Positions 18,692-28,918 of a stretch of DNA of 64,000 bases are shown here, one piece after another. The notes beneath the pieces are model-generated. The model worked only from the letters and a program-made list of their open reading frames with translations, had not been told where the DNA came from and made no database searches. Positions within the stretch are counted from its first letter, which is position 1; each line of letters starts with the position of its first letter. The DNA lies in contig NC_013454.1 of NCBI RefSeq assembly GCF_000022605.2, positions 1 through 64,000 on the forward strand, in the 5' to 3' direction. The position numbers were made by a program, and so were the translations under genes. The DNA comes from Blattabacterium sp. (Blattella germanica) str. Bge (GTDB taxonomy: Bacteria > Bacteroidota > Bacteroidia > Flavobacteriales > Blattabacteriaceae).

Positions 18692-19472
18692 AATTTTTGG
18701 CCTAGGCCCCCCTATTTTGGTTTTTCATGGATTATTTGGAAATGGAGAAAATTGGAATTCTTTTGCTAAAAAATTTGAAAAAAATTATCAAATTCATTTG
18801 ATAGACATTAGAAATCACGGAATGAGTTTTTTTTCGGAAGAAATGGATTATGATATCATATCAAAAGACATTTTAAATTATATATTCTATTACGAATTAA
18901 ATGATCCTATATTATTAGGACATTCTATGGGAGGAAGAGCTGTAATGAAATTTTCTATCAAATATCCTTTTATCCCAAAAAAAATCATCATTGTAGATAT
19001 CAGTCCTAGCGCTTATGTCAATGAAGATCATGAAAATCTAATTCATGTTTTAAAAAAAGTCAATTTTGATACTATCAAAACAAGAAAAGATCTTGATGGG
19101 TTTCTGAAACCATGGATTCCTGATACAGGAACTCGATTATTTTTTTCTAAATGTACTCATAGACAAAAAAATGGAAAACTTTGTTTTCGTTTTTTTTTGT
19201 TTGGAATTGAAAAAAATTATGATCGTTTAATTCGTCAAAAAATAGAAAACGGTTTGTACAATGGCCCTACACTTTTTTTACGTGGAGAAAATTCAAATTA
19301 TCTTCTTCCCAAAGATTATGATTCTATTCTCAATTTGTTTCCAAAAGCAAAAATTTTAACGATCAAAAAAGCAAAACATTGGATTCATATAGATAATCCG
19401 ATAGATTTTTATAAAAACATAAATATTTTTTTAAAAAAACATAGTTACTATAAAGTCACACAATTTGTTTAA
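18675..19472 (+). CDS. Alpha/beta-fold hydrolase (YbfF-like esterase)
   Basis: Serine hydrolase of the alpha/beta fold. The 265 residues show the oxyanion-hole sequence VFHGLFGNGENW, an LIDIRNHGMS strand, the nucleophile elbow LLGHSMGGRAV with Ser at its centre, and a late AKHWIHIDNP giving the catalytic His. This arrangement is that of YbfF-type acyl-CoA esterases, but the substrate is unknown. An ATG eight codons upstream exists; the ATG at 18675 fits the usual N-terminus (ILHSKIFGLG). Overlap with pdxJ suggests cotranscription rather than a shared pathway. Confidence 0.82.
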   Translation: MILHSKIFGLGPPILVFHGLFGNGENWNSFAKKFEKNYQIHLIDIRNHGMSFFSEEMDYDIISKDILNYIFYYELNDPILLGHSMGGRAVMKFSIKYPFIPKKIIIVDISPSAYVNEDHENLIHVLKKVNFDTIKTRKDLDGFLKPWIPDTGTRLFFSKCTHRQKNGKLCFRFFLFGIEKNYDRLIRQKIENGLYNGPTLFLRGENSNYLLPKDYDSILNLFPKAKILTIKKAKHWIHIDNPIDFYKNINIFLKKHSYYKVTQFV

Positions 19473-19498
19473 TTTACAATTCACTTAAAAATAATTTT

Positions 19499-21778
19499 AT
19501 GATTTTTGATCTTGATCAGATTCGAGATTTTTATTCTAATTTTCAATTTAGAGTTGAAAAAATTAGAAATATAATAGATCATCCTTTGACTTATTCAGAG
19601 AAAATTTTATATTCTCATTTATTAGAAGAAATAGATTTTCAATTCAAAAAAAATAAAAGAAATAAATGTTACATGAATTTTTTCCCAGATCGTCTTGCTA
19701 TGCAAGACGCTACGGCTCAAATGACATTGCTCCAGTTTATGCAAACTAAAAAATGTAAAACATTCCTTCCCACTACTGTTCATTGTGATCATTTGATATA
19801 TGCCAAAAATGGATCTGAGATAGACTTAGAAAATGCCATAAAAGAAAATAAAGAAATTTATGATTTCTTAAAATCAGCATCACATAAATATGGAATAGGT
19901 TTTTGGGGGCCTGGATCAGGGATTATTCATCAAGTGATTTTAGAAAATTATGCTTTTCCTGGAGGTATGATTATAGGAACTGATTCTCATACTCCTAATG
20001 CAGGAGGTTTAGGAATGTTAGGAATAGGAGTAGGAGGAGCGGATGCTGCAGAAGTTATGTCTGGTTATTTTTTAGAATTTAAATTTCCAAAGATAATTGG
20101 AGTTCATTTAAAAGGAAAAATAAATGGATGGACATCTCCCAAGGATATAATCTTAAAATTAGCTGGCATGATTGGAGTATCAGGAGCTAAAAATCATATT
20201 ATTGAATATTTTGGAGAAGGAGCGAATCATATTTCTTGTGTTGGAAAAGCGACTATATGTAACATGGGAGCAGAAATTGGAGCAACAGCATCTTTATTCC
20301 CTTATGATATTAAGATGAAAGATTTTTTGGAGAAAAATGGAAGAGAAAAAGTTTCTATGATGGCTGAAAAAATAAAAAATTTTTTGAAAGCAGATATGGA
20401 AGTTCATAAAAATCCATGGAATTATTATGATCAAGTAATAGAAATAAACCTAAATGTTTTAGAACCACATATAAATGGGCCCTTTACTCCTGATAAAGCT
20501 ACTCCTATTTCTAAAATGAAAGAAGAAGCGGCCAAAAATAATTGGCCTACTAATATAGAAGTTGGACTAATTGGTTCATGTACAAATTCTTCTTTTGAAG
20601 ATTTATCAAAAGCTATCTCTATTGTACAACAGGCAAAAAATAAAAATTTAAAAATTCATTCCGAATATTTCGTTACACCAGGATCAAAACAAGTTTACTC
20701 TTTAATAAAAGAAAAGGGGTTTATTTCCGACTTTAAAAATGTTGGAGCTAAAATATTTTCTAATGCTTGTGGACCTTGTATTGGTCAATGGTTTAGAAAT
20801 AGTGATAAAAATAATGTAAAAAATACTATTCTTCACTCTTTTAATAGGAATTTTTCATCTCGTAATGATGGAAATCCAAAAACACATGCTTTCATAGCTT
20901 CTCCAGAAATTGTTACTGCTTTAGTTTTCTCTGGAGATTTAACTTTTGACCCCAGAAAGGATACTTTAAAAAACGATAAGGGAGAATATGTGAAATTCGA
21001 AGAACCTAAAACTATGGACCTTTTTCAAAAAAAATTCAATCTAGAAGAATTAGGATATGAATCTTCTTCAAGAGATAGAAAAAAATTATCTGTAATTATA
21101 AAAAAAAATTCGAAAAGATTACAGGTTTTATCTTCATTTTCAGAATGGAATAGGAAGGACTTGCTAAACGTAAGACTTTTGATAAAAACTGAAGGAAAAT
21201 GTACTACAGATCATATTTCAATGGCTGGTCCTTGGTTAAAATATAGAGGGCATCTAGAAAAAATTTCTGAAAATTTATTAATGGGAGCAGTGAATGCTTT
21301 TAATCATAAAAGAAACAAAATAAAAAATGTTATAACAGGAGATTATGGAAAAGTTTCTGATATAGCAAAATTTTATAAATCAAGAAATATATCTACTTTG
21401 ATTGTAGGTGAAGAAAATTATGGAGAAGGTTCTTCTAGAGAACATGCAGCAATGGAACCTCGTTTTTTAGGAATTCGTGTTGTTCTTGCAAAATCATTTT
21501 CCAGGATACATGAAACAAATTTAAAAAAACAAGGAATTTTAGCTCTAACATTTATAAACCGTTCTGATTATCAAAAAATACAAGAAGAAGATTTTTTTCA
21601 TTTTTATATAAAAAATATTAGTCCAAAAAGAAATATAAATGTAGAATTAATTCATTATAATGGAGAAAAAGAAAAAATCATAGTTCAACATTCTTATAAT
21701 GAAAGGCAAATTGAATGGTTTAAAGCTGGTTCTTCTTTAAATTTTATTAAAAATATTCATAATATTCATATTGCATGA
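19499..21778 (+). CDS. acn: Aconitate hydratase
   Basis: Isomerises citrate to isocitrate in the TCA cycle using a [4Fe-4S] cluster. The 759 residues are of the mitochondrial/flavobacterial type. The three cluster-binding cysteines are visible as Cys361 in GSCTNSS and Cys424/Cys427 in NACGPCIGQ. Substrate-side motifs include GTDSHTPNAGG, GATASLFPYD and the swivel-domain GEENYGEGSSREHAAMEPR. The protein looks complete. Its cluster would be supplied by the Suf genes about 2 kb downstream. Retention with sucD and an E2 gene indicates that at least part of the TCA cycle survives. Confidence 0.97.
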   Translation: MIFDLDQIRDFYSNFQFRVEKIRNIIDHPLTYSEKILYSHLLEEIDFQFKKNKRNKCYMNFFPDRLAMQDATAQMTLLQFMQTKKCKTFLPTTVHCDHLIYAKNGSEIDLENAIKENKEIYDFLKSASHKYGIGFWGPGSGIIHQVILENYAFPGGMIIGTDSHTPNAGGLGMLGIGVGGADAAEVMSGYFLEFKFPKIIGVHLKGKINGWTSPKDIILKLAGMIGVSGAKNHIIEYFGEGANHISCVGKATICNMGAEIGATASLFPYDIKMKDFLEKNGREKVSMMAEKIKNFLKADMEVHKNPWNYYDQVIEINLNVLEPHINGPFTPDKATPISKMKEEAAKNNWPTNIEVGLIGSCTNSSFEDLSKAISIVQQAKNKNLKIHSEYFVTPGSKQVYSLIKEKGFISDFKNVGAKIFSNACGPCIGQWFRNSDKNNVKNTILHSFNRNFSSRNDGNPKTHAFIASPEIVTALVFSGDLTFDPRKDTLKNDKGEYVKFEEPKTMDLFQKKFNLEELGYESSSRDRKKLSVIIKKNSKRLQVLSSFSEWNRKDLLNVRLLIKTEGKCTTDHISMAGPWLKYRGHLEKISENLLMGAVNAFNHKRNKIKNVITGDYGKVSDIAKFYKSRNISTLIVGEENYGEGSSREHAAMEPRFLGIRVVLAKSFSRIHETNLKKQGILALTFINRSDYQKIQEEDFFHFYIKNISPKRNINVELIHYNGEKEKIIVQHSYNERQIEWFKAGSSLNFIKNIHNIHIA

Positions 21779-21995
21779 AAATTATAAAATTTTTTTTATA
21801 AAAAGTATTCAATTCTACAAAATGGGAATATCTCCATGGATAGGAAACAACTGTAGATACATTCCTACTTGTTCAGATTATATGATTCAATCTTTAAAGG
21901 AATATAACATTTTTAAAGCTATTTCCATGAGTTTTAAGAGAATTATAAAATGCAATCCTTGGGGAGATTCAGGTTTTGATCCTCCCATAATTTAA
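21771..21995 (+). CDS. yidD: Membrane protein insertion efficiency factor YidD
   Basis: Small membrane-associated protein thought to help YidC-mediated insertion. The 74 residues carry the family core FYKMGISPWIGNNCRYIPTCSDYMIQSLKEYNIFKAI, with the paired Cys residues, and end in GWGDSGFDPP-like NPWGDSGFDPPI. It begins with a TTG inside the last codons of acn (8-base overlap); no ATG precedes the conserved region in frame. Elsewhere yidD is often near rnpA/yidC, but this acn-yidD-lgt order suggests a local rearrangement or a clade-specific order. Confidence 0.9.
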   Translation: MHENYKIFFIKSIQFYKMGISPWIGNNCRYIPTCSDYMIQSLKEYNIFKAISMSFKRIIKCNPWGDSGFDPPII

Positions 21996-22003
21996 TTTTT
22001 TTT

Positions 22004-22885
22004 ATGAAAATGTTAGAATATATTAATTGGGATCCTGTTCATAAATTTTATTTATGGCAAGGCTTTTCTATTCATATTTATAGTCTAATGTTTATCATTT
22101 CTTTTTTATTAGGTTGGTGTATTATGAAGTTTATTTATAAGAATGAAAAAATACATCAAAAATATTTGGATCCTTTGTTGATATGCACTTTTTTTGGAAC
22201 TCTTTTAGGGGCAAGATTAGGACAAGTTTTCTTTTATGATTTTTCATATTTTTCGGATCATTGGATTGAAGCATTCTTTCCTGTAAGAGAAAGCAATCAT
22301 CATTCTTTATTAGGTTTGATAAAAGGCTATGAATTTATCGGTTATAGAGGATTATCGAGTCATGGTGCCACTATAGGAATCATTTTCTCCAGTTTTTTTT
22401 ATAGTAGAAAAATACTTAAAAAATCTTTTATTTGGATATGTGATAGGTTATGCATAGCTGTGTCTTTATCCGCTGTTTTTATTAGAATAGGAAACTTTTT
22501 TAATTCTGAAATAGTGGGAAAACCATGTAATACAAACTTACCATGGGGTGTTAAATTTGTACAAATGGATACAGAATATGGAGAAATAGTCCCTAGACAT
22601 CCTGCACAAATATATGAATCGATTAGTTATCTGTTTATTTTTTTATTTTTATGGTATTTATATAATAAAGGAAAACAGATTGATAATGGATTTTTATCTG
22701 GAATATTTTTCACTTTTCTTTGGTCTACACGTTTTATATTAGAATTTTTAAAAGAACCACAAGGAGAAGAAATTTTTAATTTTTTATCTTTAAATACAGG
22801 ACAATGGCTCAGTATTCCTTTTATTATTTTTGGGTTATTTCTTTTAAACCTATTAAAGATTAGAAAATATTTTTTTTCATTATGA
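22004..22885 (+). CDS. lgt: Prolipoprotein diacylglyceryl transferase
   Basis: First enzyme of lipoprotein maturation; transfers diacylglycerol from phosphatidylglycerol to the lipobox cysteine. The 293-residue polytopic protein has about seven spans and the signature regions: GARLGQVFFYD, RGLSSHGATIGI (corresponding to the usual SHG motif) and FIRIGNFFNSEIVGKP, with the essential Arg and Asn of the Lgt family. A second ATG two codons later is an equal start candidate. With lnt also present in the window, triacylated lipoproteins are likely still made. Confidence 0.95.
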   Translation: MKMLEYINWDPVHKFYLWQGFSIHIYSLMFIISFLLGWCIMKFIYKNEKIHQKYLDPLLICTFFGTLLGARLGQVFFYDFSYFSDHWIEAFFPVRESNHHSLLGLIKGYEFIGYRGLSSHGATIGIIFSSFFYSRKILKKSFIWICDRLCIAVSLSAVFIRIGNFFNSEIVGKPCNTNLPWGVKFVQMDTEYGEIVPRHPAQIYESISYLFIFLFLWYLYNKGKQIDNGFLSGIFFTFLWSTRFILEFLKEPQGEEIFNFLSLNTGQWLSIPFIIFGLFLLNLLKIRKYFFSL

Positions 22886-23415
22886 AAAAAATGAATGTTA
22901 TTTTTCCAATAATTTTATTTTTTTTGATTCTTTTTTCTTCTTCTGATTCTGAAAAAAATGATTTTCATTTTGTTTTAGATTCAGATATAGGAAATCTATT
23001 GGAAATCAAATTTATTAAACATGGAGAATTATATATGAAAAATAAAAATTCAATTCTAAAAAAAATAGATATAGAACTAGCCTACAGTGATACTGAAAAA
23101 AGAAATGGATTAAAATATAGATCTTTTTTGAAAGAAAATAGAGGAATGTTGTTTTTGTTAAAGGATCAAGAAGAATATAAGAAAATGGATATGAAAAATA
23201 TGAGAATTCCTTTAGACATCATTTATATAAATCAATTTGATACTATTATTTTTGTGAATAAGTGTGTTAGTCCTATGAGAGAACTTGAAATAATTGATTT
23301 ACCTTCTACAATAAAATATATTTTAGAAATTAATGCTGGAATGTCGGACAAATGGAAAATAAAAGAAGGAATTACAAAAATTACTTGGTTTTTAAATGAA
23401 AAAAATGAAAATTGA
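22882..23415 (+). CDS. DUF192-family exported protein
   Basis: Function unknown. The 177-residue protein starts with a hydrophobic signal-like segment (about 5-20, no lipobox cysteine), then the DUF192 domain: the pattern ELAYSDTEKRNGLKYRSFLKENRGMLFLL, a KNMRIPLDIIYIN block and a C-terminal YILEINAGMSDKW that match the family landmarks. Probably periplasmic or membrane-anchored. It overlaps lgt by four bases (ATGA), so the two are translationally coupled. Confidence 0.82.
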   Translation: MKKMNVIFPIILFFLILFSSSDSEKNDFHFVLDSDIGNLLEIKFIKHGELYMKNKNSILKKIDIELAYSDTEKRNGLKYRSFLKENRGMLFLLKDQEEYKKMDMKNMRIPLDIIYINQFDTIIFVNKCVSPMRELEIIDLPSTIKYILEINAGMSDKWKIKEGITKITWFLNEKNEN

Positions 23416-23425
23416 TTTGATTATA

Positions 23426-23433
23426 TATCTTTG
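23426..23433 (+). promoter_or_regulatory. Candidate -7 promoter element for the suf operon
   Basis: TATCTTTG matches the Bacteroidota TAnnTTTG element and lies 27 bases before the sufA ATG, a plausible distance for a short leader. No clear -33 element is found at the right spacing, so this remains a weak call. Confidence 0.3.
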
Positions 23434-23459
23434 TTTTTAACTTTAAAATTGTAAATATT

Positions 23460-23789
23460 ATGGTTTTTATATCTGAAAAAGCTAAAAATAAATTGATTTC
23501 TCTTATGAAAGAGGAAGGTCTTTCTCATAATGTTTCTTTTGTAAGGTTTGGTGTTAAAAATGGAGGATGTTCAGGAATGTCATATGAACTAACTTTTGAT
23601 CAAGAAAAACAAAAAGGAGATAGATTTTTTCAGCATCAGGAAATGAAAATATTGGTAGATCAAAATAGTATTCCTTATTTGGAAGGAACAACATTGGAAT
23701 ACTCAGATGGGTTAAACGGAAAAGGATTTTATTTTAAAAATCCTAATGCAAAACATACTTGTGGATGTGGAAAAAGTTTTTCATCATAA
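23460..23789 (+). CDS. sufA: Iron-sulphur cluster carrier, SufA/IscA (HesB) family
   Basis: A-type carrier that takes clusters from the SufBCD scaffold to apoproteins such as aconitase. The 109 residues show the A-type fold with the three conserved cysteines: Cys in NGGCSGMSY and the pair in HTCGCGKSF near the C-terminus. Position immediately ahead of sufB supports SufA rather than another A-type protein. A 44-base gap after the DUF192 gene and a TAnnTTTG site suggest that the suf operon begins here. Confidence 0.93.
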   Translation: MVFISEKAKNKLISLMKEEGLSHNVSFVRFGVKNGGCSGMSYELTFDQEKQKGDRFFQHQEMKILVDQNSIPYLEGTTLEYSDGLNGKGFYFKNPNAKHTCGCGKSFSS

Positions 23790-23795
23790 ATTATA

Positions 23796-25241
23796 ATGAA
23801 AAAAAACAGAAAAATACTAGAAAATTTTACTGATTCTGAGTATAAATATGGATTCTATACTCCAATAGAATCAGATAAAATTCCAATGGGATTAAATGAG
23901 GATGTTATTCGTCTAATAACAGAAAAAAAAAATGAACCAACATGGATGTTAGACTGGAGATTAGAATCCTATCATATATGGAAAAAAATGGAATCTCCAA
24001 AATGGGCAAATATAAGATATAATGTTCCAAAATTTCAAGAAATCAGTTATTATTCTGCTCCTAAAAAAAAAATAAATTTAAATAAGTTAGAAGAAGTAGA
24101 TACAGAATTAATAAATACATTTGAAAAACTAGGAGTTCCTATAGAAGAAAGAAAAAATTTTTCAGGAATAGCAACAGATATCGTATTAGATTCTGTTTCT
24201 TTAACTACTACATTTCAAAAAAAATTGGAAGAAAAAGGAATTATATTTTGTTCTATTAATGATGCTTTAAAAAAATATCCAGATATAGTTAGAAAATATT
24301 TAGGTTCAGTTGTATCAAAAACGGATAATTTTTATGCAGCACTTAATTCAGCTGTTTTTTCAGATGGTTCTTTTTGTTATATCCCCAAAGGAGTTCGTTG
24401 TCCTATGGAACTATCAACATATTTTCGGATTAACGAAAATGGAACAGGTCAATTTGAAAGAACTTTGATTATTGCAGATAAAGATTCTTATGTTAGTTAT
24501 TTGGAAGGATGTACAGCTTCACAAAGAAAAGAAAATCAATTACACGCAGCTGTAGTAGAAATTATAGCTTTGGAAAATTCTGAAGTCAAATATTCTACCG
24601 TTCAAAATTGGTTTCCTGGTAATAAACAAGGAGAAGGAGGAGTTTTTAATTTTGTAACAAAACGTGGATTATGTGAAAAAAAAGCCAAAATATCTTGGAT
24701 ACAAGTCGAAACAGGTTCTTCTATTACCTGGAAATATCCGTCTTGCATTTTAAAAGGAGATTTTTCTATGGGAAAGTTTTATTCTTTAGCTTTAACTAAA
24801 GATTTTCAACAAGCAGATACGGGGACTAAAATGATCCATATTGGTAAATATACAAAAAGTGTAATTATATCAAAAGGAATATCTGCAGGGAAAGCTCAGA
24901 ATAATTACAGAGGATTAGTGAAAATATCCCCTCAAGCCATTCATTCTAGAAATTTTTCTCAATGTGATTCTTTATTAATAGGAGATCAGTGTGGGGCCCA
25001 TACTTTTCCATACATTCATGTCTCCAATAATTCTACATCTCAAGTCGAACATGAAGCAACCACCTCAAAAATAGGAGAAGAACAAATTTTTTATTGCAAT
25101 CAAAGAGGAATTAATACGGAAAAAGCTATTTCTTTAATAGTTCATGGTTTTAGCCGTGAAATTTTAAAAAAATTACCTATGGAATTTGCGGTAGAAGCTC
25201 AAAAACTTTTGGAAATATCTTTAGAAGGATCTGTTGGATAA
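23796..25241 (+). CDS. sufB: Fe-S cluster assembly scaffold SufB
   Basis: Main scaffold of the SufBC2D complex on which [4Fe-4S] clusters are built. The 481 residues match family length and contain [24 protein letters not shown], the long beta-helix core and the C-terminal [19 protein letters not shown]. The conserved acceptor cysteine region ([19 protein letters not shown]) is present. Six bases separate it from sufA; sufC follows. Confidence 0.97.
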   Translation: MKKNRKILENFTDSEYKYGFYTPIESDKIPMGLNEDVIRLITEKKNEPTWMLDWRLESYHIWKKMESPKWANIRYNVPKFQEISYYSAPKKKINLNKLEEVDTELINTFEKLGVPIEERKNFSGIATDIVLDSVSLTTTFQKKLEEKGIIFCSINDALKKYPDIVRKYLGSVVSKTDNFYAALNSAVFSDGSFCYIPKGVRCPMELSTYFRINENGTGQFERTLIIADKDSYVSYLEGCTASQRKENQLHAAVVEIIALENSEVKYSTVQNWFPGNKQGEGGVFNFVTKRGLCEKKAKISWIQVETGSSITWKYPSCILKGDFSMGKFYSLALTKDFQQADTGTKMIHIGKYTKSVIISKGISAGKAQNNYRGLVKISPQAIHSRNFSQCDSLLIGDQCGAHTFPYIHVSNNSTSQVEHEATTSKIGEEQIFYCNQRGINTEKAISLIVHGFSREILKKLPMEFAVEAQKLLEISLEGSVG

Positions 25242-25254
25242 CATTAAAACAATT

Positions 25255-26010
25255 ATGTTAAGTATAAAAAATTTGCATGTATCTATAGAAGATAAAAGAG
25301 TTCTTCAAGGGATTAATTTGGAGATAAAAACGGGAGAAACTCATGTGATAATGGGGCCTAACGGTTCTGGTAAAAGTACTCTTGCTTCTATAATAGCTGG
25401 AAAAAAAGAGTATCATATAACTGAAGGAGAAATTTATTTTTTGAATAAAAATTTAGTAAATTTTTCTCCAGAAGAACGTGCCCATTTAGGAATTTTTCTT
25501 TCTTTTCAACATCCAATAGAAATACCAGGAATTTCAATCATTAATTTTATAAAAACAGCTATAAATTCCATTCGAAAAGAAAGAAATTTGAATAAAATGT
25601 CTGCCAAAGAAATATTATTCAAAATAAAAAATACATCTTCTAGATTAAACATTGAAAATGATTTTATTTATCGTTCTTTGAATGAAGGATTTTCAGGAGG
25701 AGAAAAAAAAAGGAATGAAATATTTCAAATGATGATGTTAAATCCTTTATTATCCATTTTAGATGAAGTAGATTCAGGTTTAGATATAGATGCTTTACGT
25801 GTAGTTTCTCAGGGAATTAATGCTTTTCGAAACAAAAAAAATTCTATTTTAATTATTACTCATTATAAGAGATTATTAGATCATATTCTTTCAGATTATA
25901 TTGTACATATTTTATATAATGGAAAAATTATTCAATCAGGAGATAAAAAATTATCCGAAAAACTAGAAAAAGAGGGATATGATTGGATAGCTAAAACAAA
26001 AATGTTATAA
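25255..26010 (+). CDS. sufC: Fe-S cluster assembly ATPase SufC
   Basis: ABC-type ATPase that drives conformational change of the SufB-SufD heterodimer. Walker A is GPNGSGKST (Lys40), the ABC signature is FSGGEKKRNEI, Walker B is LLSILDEVDSGLD and the H-loop is ILIITHYKR. The ATG at 25255 gives 251 residues. An in-frame TTG at 25234 that overlaps the sufB stop is less likely because it adds residues absent from homologues. SufC proteins keep the typical E/D-loop replacement (DEVDSG) seen here. Confidence 0.96.
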   Translation: MLSIKNLHVSIEDKRVLQGINLEIKTGETHVIMGPNGSGKSTLASIIAGKKEYHITEGEIYFLNKNLVNFSPEERAHLGIFLSFQHPIEIPGISIINFIKTAINSIRKERNLNKMSAKEILFKIKNTSSRLNIENDFIYRSLNEGFSGGEKKRNEIFQMMMLNPLLSILDEVDSGLDIDALRVVSQGINAFRNKKNSILIITHYKRLLDHILSDYIVHILYNGKIIQSGDKKLSEKLEKEGYDWIAKTKML

Positions 26011-26020
26011 TTTTAATTGA

Positions 26021-27325
26021 ATGCAGTTAAAAGAAAAAATAATTTCATTAATCGATAAATATTATTCCAAAAAAGAAGAAAATTCTTATATCTCTTTTTT
26101 GCAACAAAAACATATTAATCTTTTTAAAAAAAAAGGTTTTCCTTCTTTTTCTGAAAATGAAGAGTGGAAAAATACTGACATAAATCCAATTATAAATCAA
26201 GATTATCATATTCTTTGTGAAAAAGAAAAAATAAAACATATAGAATATAAAAAGATCAAAGAGTTTCTTTTTTTAAAAGAATCTTTTCTTTTTATTTTTA
26301 TAGATGGTAAATATAATTCCTTTCTTTCTCAATTATTTGGAGTAAAAAATCATGTTATATTATCAAATATAGCTTCGCAAAAAGAAAATGAAATTAAAAA
26401 TTATTATGGAAAATTGTCTTATCAATATGATGTTTTTTACACTTTAAATACTCTTTTTTCAAAAGATGGAGTCTATATTTATATACCTGATAACATAGTT
26501 TTAGAACGACCGATAGAAATATTACATATTTCTACTGGGTTAGAGTCTGGAAGAATTATGTTGAACTCTAGAAATTTAATTGTAGTAGGCGAACGTTCTG
26601 ATGTAAAAATAATTGAACATCATAAGTCTTTAAAAAAACATTTAGCTTTCATAAATTCAGTCAGTGAAATTTATGCTTCAAACTATAGTCGAATTGATTA
26701 TTATAAGGTACAAGACAATTCGGATGAAACATTTATAATAGATAATACATTTTTAAAACAAAAAAAACATAGTCAATGTTCTGTTTGGACTTTTTCTTTT
26801 CAAGGAAATTTTATTAGAAATAATTTGAAATTTTATTCCAGGGGAGAAAAAACTTCTTCTTATTTATATGGAATTTCTCTTTTATCAGAAAAACAACTTG
26901 TAGATCATCACACTTTGATAGATCATTTTTATTCCAATGCTTATAGTTATCAATTATATAAAAATATTTTATTTGATCAATCTAAGGGAATTTTTAATGG
27001 AAAAATAATTGTTAATGAATGTATTAAAGGGATAAATGCTTTTCAAAGAAATAGTAACATTCTTCTTTCTGATGAAGCATGTATGTATACTAAGCCACAA
27101 CTAGAAATTTATTCTGAAGATGTGAAATGTTCACATGGGTGTACTATAGGAAATCTTCAAGAAGAAGAGTTATTTTACCTTCAATCAAGAGGTATTTCTG
27201 AAAGAAATGGAAAAATATTATTGTTATTCTCTTTTTTGGAAGAAATATTAAACTTTATTCATATTTTTGAATTGAAAAAATTAATCTATCAAAAAATGAA
27301 GAAAAAATTAAATCAACACTTATAA
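26021..27325 (+). CDS. sufD: Fe-S cluster assembly protein SufD
   Basis: SufB paralogue that forms the scaffold heterodimer and helps iron entry. The 434-residue protein is divergent and very Lys/Ile/Phe-rich in its N-terminal half. The C-terminal beta-helix is recognisable: HHTLIDH, FNGKIIVNECIKGINAFQRNSNILLSDEA and CSHGCTIGNLQEEELFYLQSRGI, including the His and Cys residues typical of SufD. Ten bases after sufC and 15 before sufS. Confidence 0.94.
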   Translation: MQLKEKIISLIDKYYSKKEENSYISFLQQKHINLFKKKGFPSFSENEEWKNTDINPIINQDYHILCEKEKIKHIEYKKIKEFLFLKESFLFIFIDGKYNSFLSQLFGVKNHVILSNIASQKENEIKNYYGKLSYQYDVFYTLNTLFSKDGVYIYIPDNIVLERPIEILHISTGLESGRIMLNSRNLIVVGERSDVKIIEHHKSLKKHLAFINSVSEIYASNYSRIDYYKVQDNSDETFIIDNTFLKQKKHSQCSVWTFSFQGNFIRNNLKFYSRGEKTSSYLYGISLLSEKQLVDHHTLIDHFYSNAYSYQLYKNILFDQSKGIFNGKIIVNECIKGINAFQRNSNILLSDEACMYTKPQLEIYSEDVKCSHGCTIGNLQEEELFYLQSRGISERNGKILLLFSFLEEILNFIHIFELKKLIYQKMKKKLNQHL

Positions 27326-27340
27326 TATTTATAATCTAAT

Positions 27341-28579
27341 ATGTTTTCAGAAGAAGAAATACAGAAAATAAGAAATCAATTTCCAATTTTAAAAAAAAAG
27401 ATTTATTCAAATCCTTTGGTTTATATAGATAACGCAGCAACTACTCAAAAACCTATACAAGTTATTCAAGCTACCCAAAATTATTATTCTATGATGAATG
27501 CTAATGTTCATCGTGGATTACATTATCTTAGTCAAGAAGCTACAATTCAAGTGGAAAATACAAGAAAAAAAATTCAGAAATTTATTCATGCAAAATATTC
27601 TTCAGAAATTGTTTTTACAAAAGGAACTACCGAATCCATTAACTTAGTAGCTTCTAGTATTAGTTCTTTGATCAGAAAAGGAGATGAAATTATTATTTCG
27701 TGGACTGAACATCATTCAAATATTGTTCCTTGGCAAATTCTTTGTGAAAAAAAAGGTGCTATTTTAAAAATAATTCCTATTTATAAAAACGGTTTTTTGA
27801 AATTAAGGGATTTTGAATTTATGATTTCAAAGAAAACAAAAATAGTATCTATTAGTCATATTTCTAATGTTCTCGGAATAATTAATCCTATAAAATATAT
27901 TATTGACAAATCTCATGAATATGACGCATGGGTTCTTATTGATGGAGCTCAAGTCCCTTCTAATTTATATTTGAATATGCAAGATTTAAATGCAGATTTT
28001 TATGTTTTTTCTGCGCATAAAATGTATGGTCCGACTGGAGTTGGAGTATTATATGGAAAAAAAGAAATATTGGAAACTCTTCCTCCTTATCAATTTGGAG
28101 GAGAAATGATTAACAGTGTCAGTTTTGAAAAAACAACTTATTCAGATTTGCCTTTTAAATTCGAGGCAGGGACTCCAAATATAGAAGGAATTGTTGTATG
28201 GGGATCTGCTATAGATTTTGTAGAAAAAATCGGTTTATCAAATATACAATCTTACAAAGAAAAACTTTTATCATATGCAATTCAATGTTTAAGTTCTATA
28301 GATGGAATTCAATTGTATGGAGAAGTCAAAGATTTTTCTCAAAAATCTAGTATTATTTCTTTCAATTTAAATCAATTACATTGTTTTGATGTTGGCAGTG
28401 TTTTAGATCGTTTAGGAGTTTCTGTTCGTACTGGACATTTGTGTGCACAACCCTTAATGAATTTTTTTAAAACATCAGGGATGATTCGTGCTAGTTTTTC
28501 TGTGTACAATACTTTCAAAGAAATAGATTATTTCTTTGAAAGTATTTTAAAAGCAAAAAAATTATTATTAAAGTATTAA
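27341..28579 (+). CDS. sufS: Cysteine desulphurase SufS
   Basis: PLP enzyme that removes sulphur from cysteine for the Suf scaffold. The 412 residues are full length. The PLP lysine is Lys227 in FSAHKMYGPTGVG, the upstream aspartate/glutamine site is DGAQ, and the persulphide cysteine is Cys368 in RTGHLCAQP (the group II RxGHHCA-type motif with Leu in place of the second His). Other landmarks are YIDNAATTQKP and TESINLVA. No sufE follows; it would have to be elsewhere or be replaced. Confidence 0.96.
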   Translation: MFSEEEIQKIRNQFPILKKKIYSNPLVYIDNAATTQKPIQVIQATQNYYSMMNANVHRGLHYLSQEATIQVENTRKKIQKFIHAKYSSEIVFTKGTTESINLVASSISSLIRKGDEIIISWTEHHSNIVPWQILCEKKGAILKIIPIYKNGFLKLRDFEFMISKKTKIVSISHISNVLGIINPIKYIIDKSHEYDAWVLIDGAQVPSNLYLNMQDLNADFYVFSAHKMYGPTGVGVLYGKKEILETLPPYQFGGEMINSVSFEKTTYSDLPFKFEAGTPNIEGIVVWGSAIDFVEKIGLSNIQSYKEKLLSYAIQCLSSIDGIQLYGEVKDFSQKSSIISFNLNQLHCFDVGSVLDRLGVSVRTGHLCAQPLMNFFKTSGMIRASFSVYNTFKEIDYFFESILKAKKLLLKY

Positions 28580-28586
28580 AATTTTT

Positions 28587-28916
28587 ATGACTTACGCTAT
28601 TGTAAATATACAAGGAAAACAATTCAAACTTTTTGAAAATAAATATGTTTATGTTCCTCATATTACTTCTGTAAATTTGGGAGACACAATATTGTTAACC
28701 CAAGTTTTTATGTTTTTTAACAAAGGAATTCTTTTTTTAGGAAATCCTTTTTTAGAAAACATAAGCGTTCAAGTAGAAATATTGCAACATATAAAAGGTA
28801 AAAAGATTGTTATTTTCAAAAAGAAAAGAAGAAAAGGATATCAAGTCAGAAATGGATTTAGACCTATTTATTCAAAAATAAAAGTAATTTCTTTTAAAGA
28901 AAAAAACAGTAATTAA
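28587..28916 (+). CDS. rplU: 50S ribosomal protein L21
   Basis: Large-subunit ribosomal protein. The 109 residues begin with [14 protein letters not shown], the family opening, and contain [26 protein letters not shown], the conserved basic KKRRKxYxxxxGHRQ-type motif. It is seven bases after sufS and two bases before rpmA, the standard rplU-rpmA pair, so the ribosomal pair is probably read through from the suf operon. Confidence 0.96.
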   Translation: MTYAIVNIQGKQFKLFENKYVYVPHITSVNLGDTILLTQVFMFFNKGILFLGNPFLENISVQVEILQHIKGKKIVIFKKKRRKGYQVRNGFRPIYSKIKVISFKEKNSN

Positions 28917-28918
28917 AA

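Noticed and set aside
25234-25254. sufC start at a TTG overlapping the sufB stop
   Set aside because: The ATG at 25255 gives the standard SufC N-terminus without extra residues.
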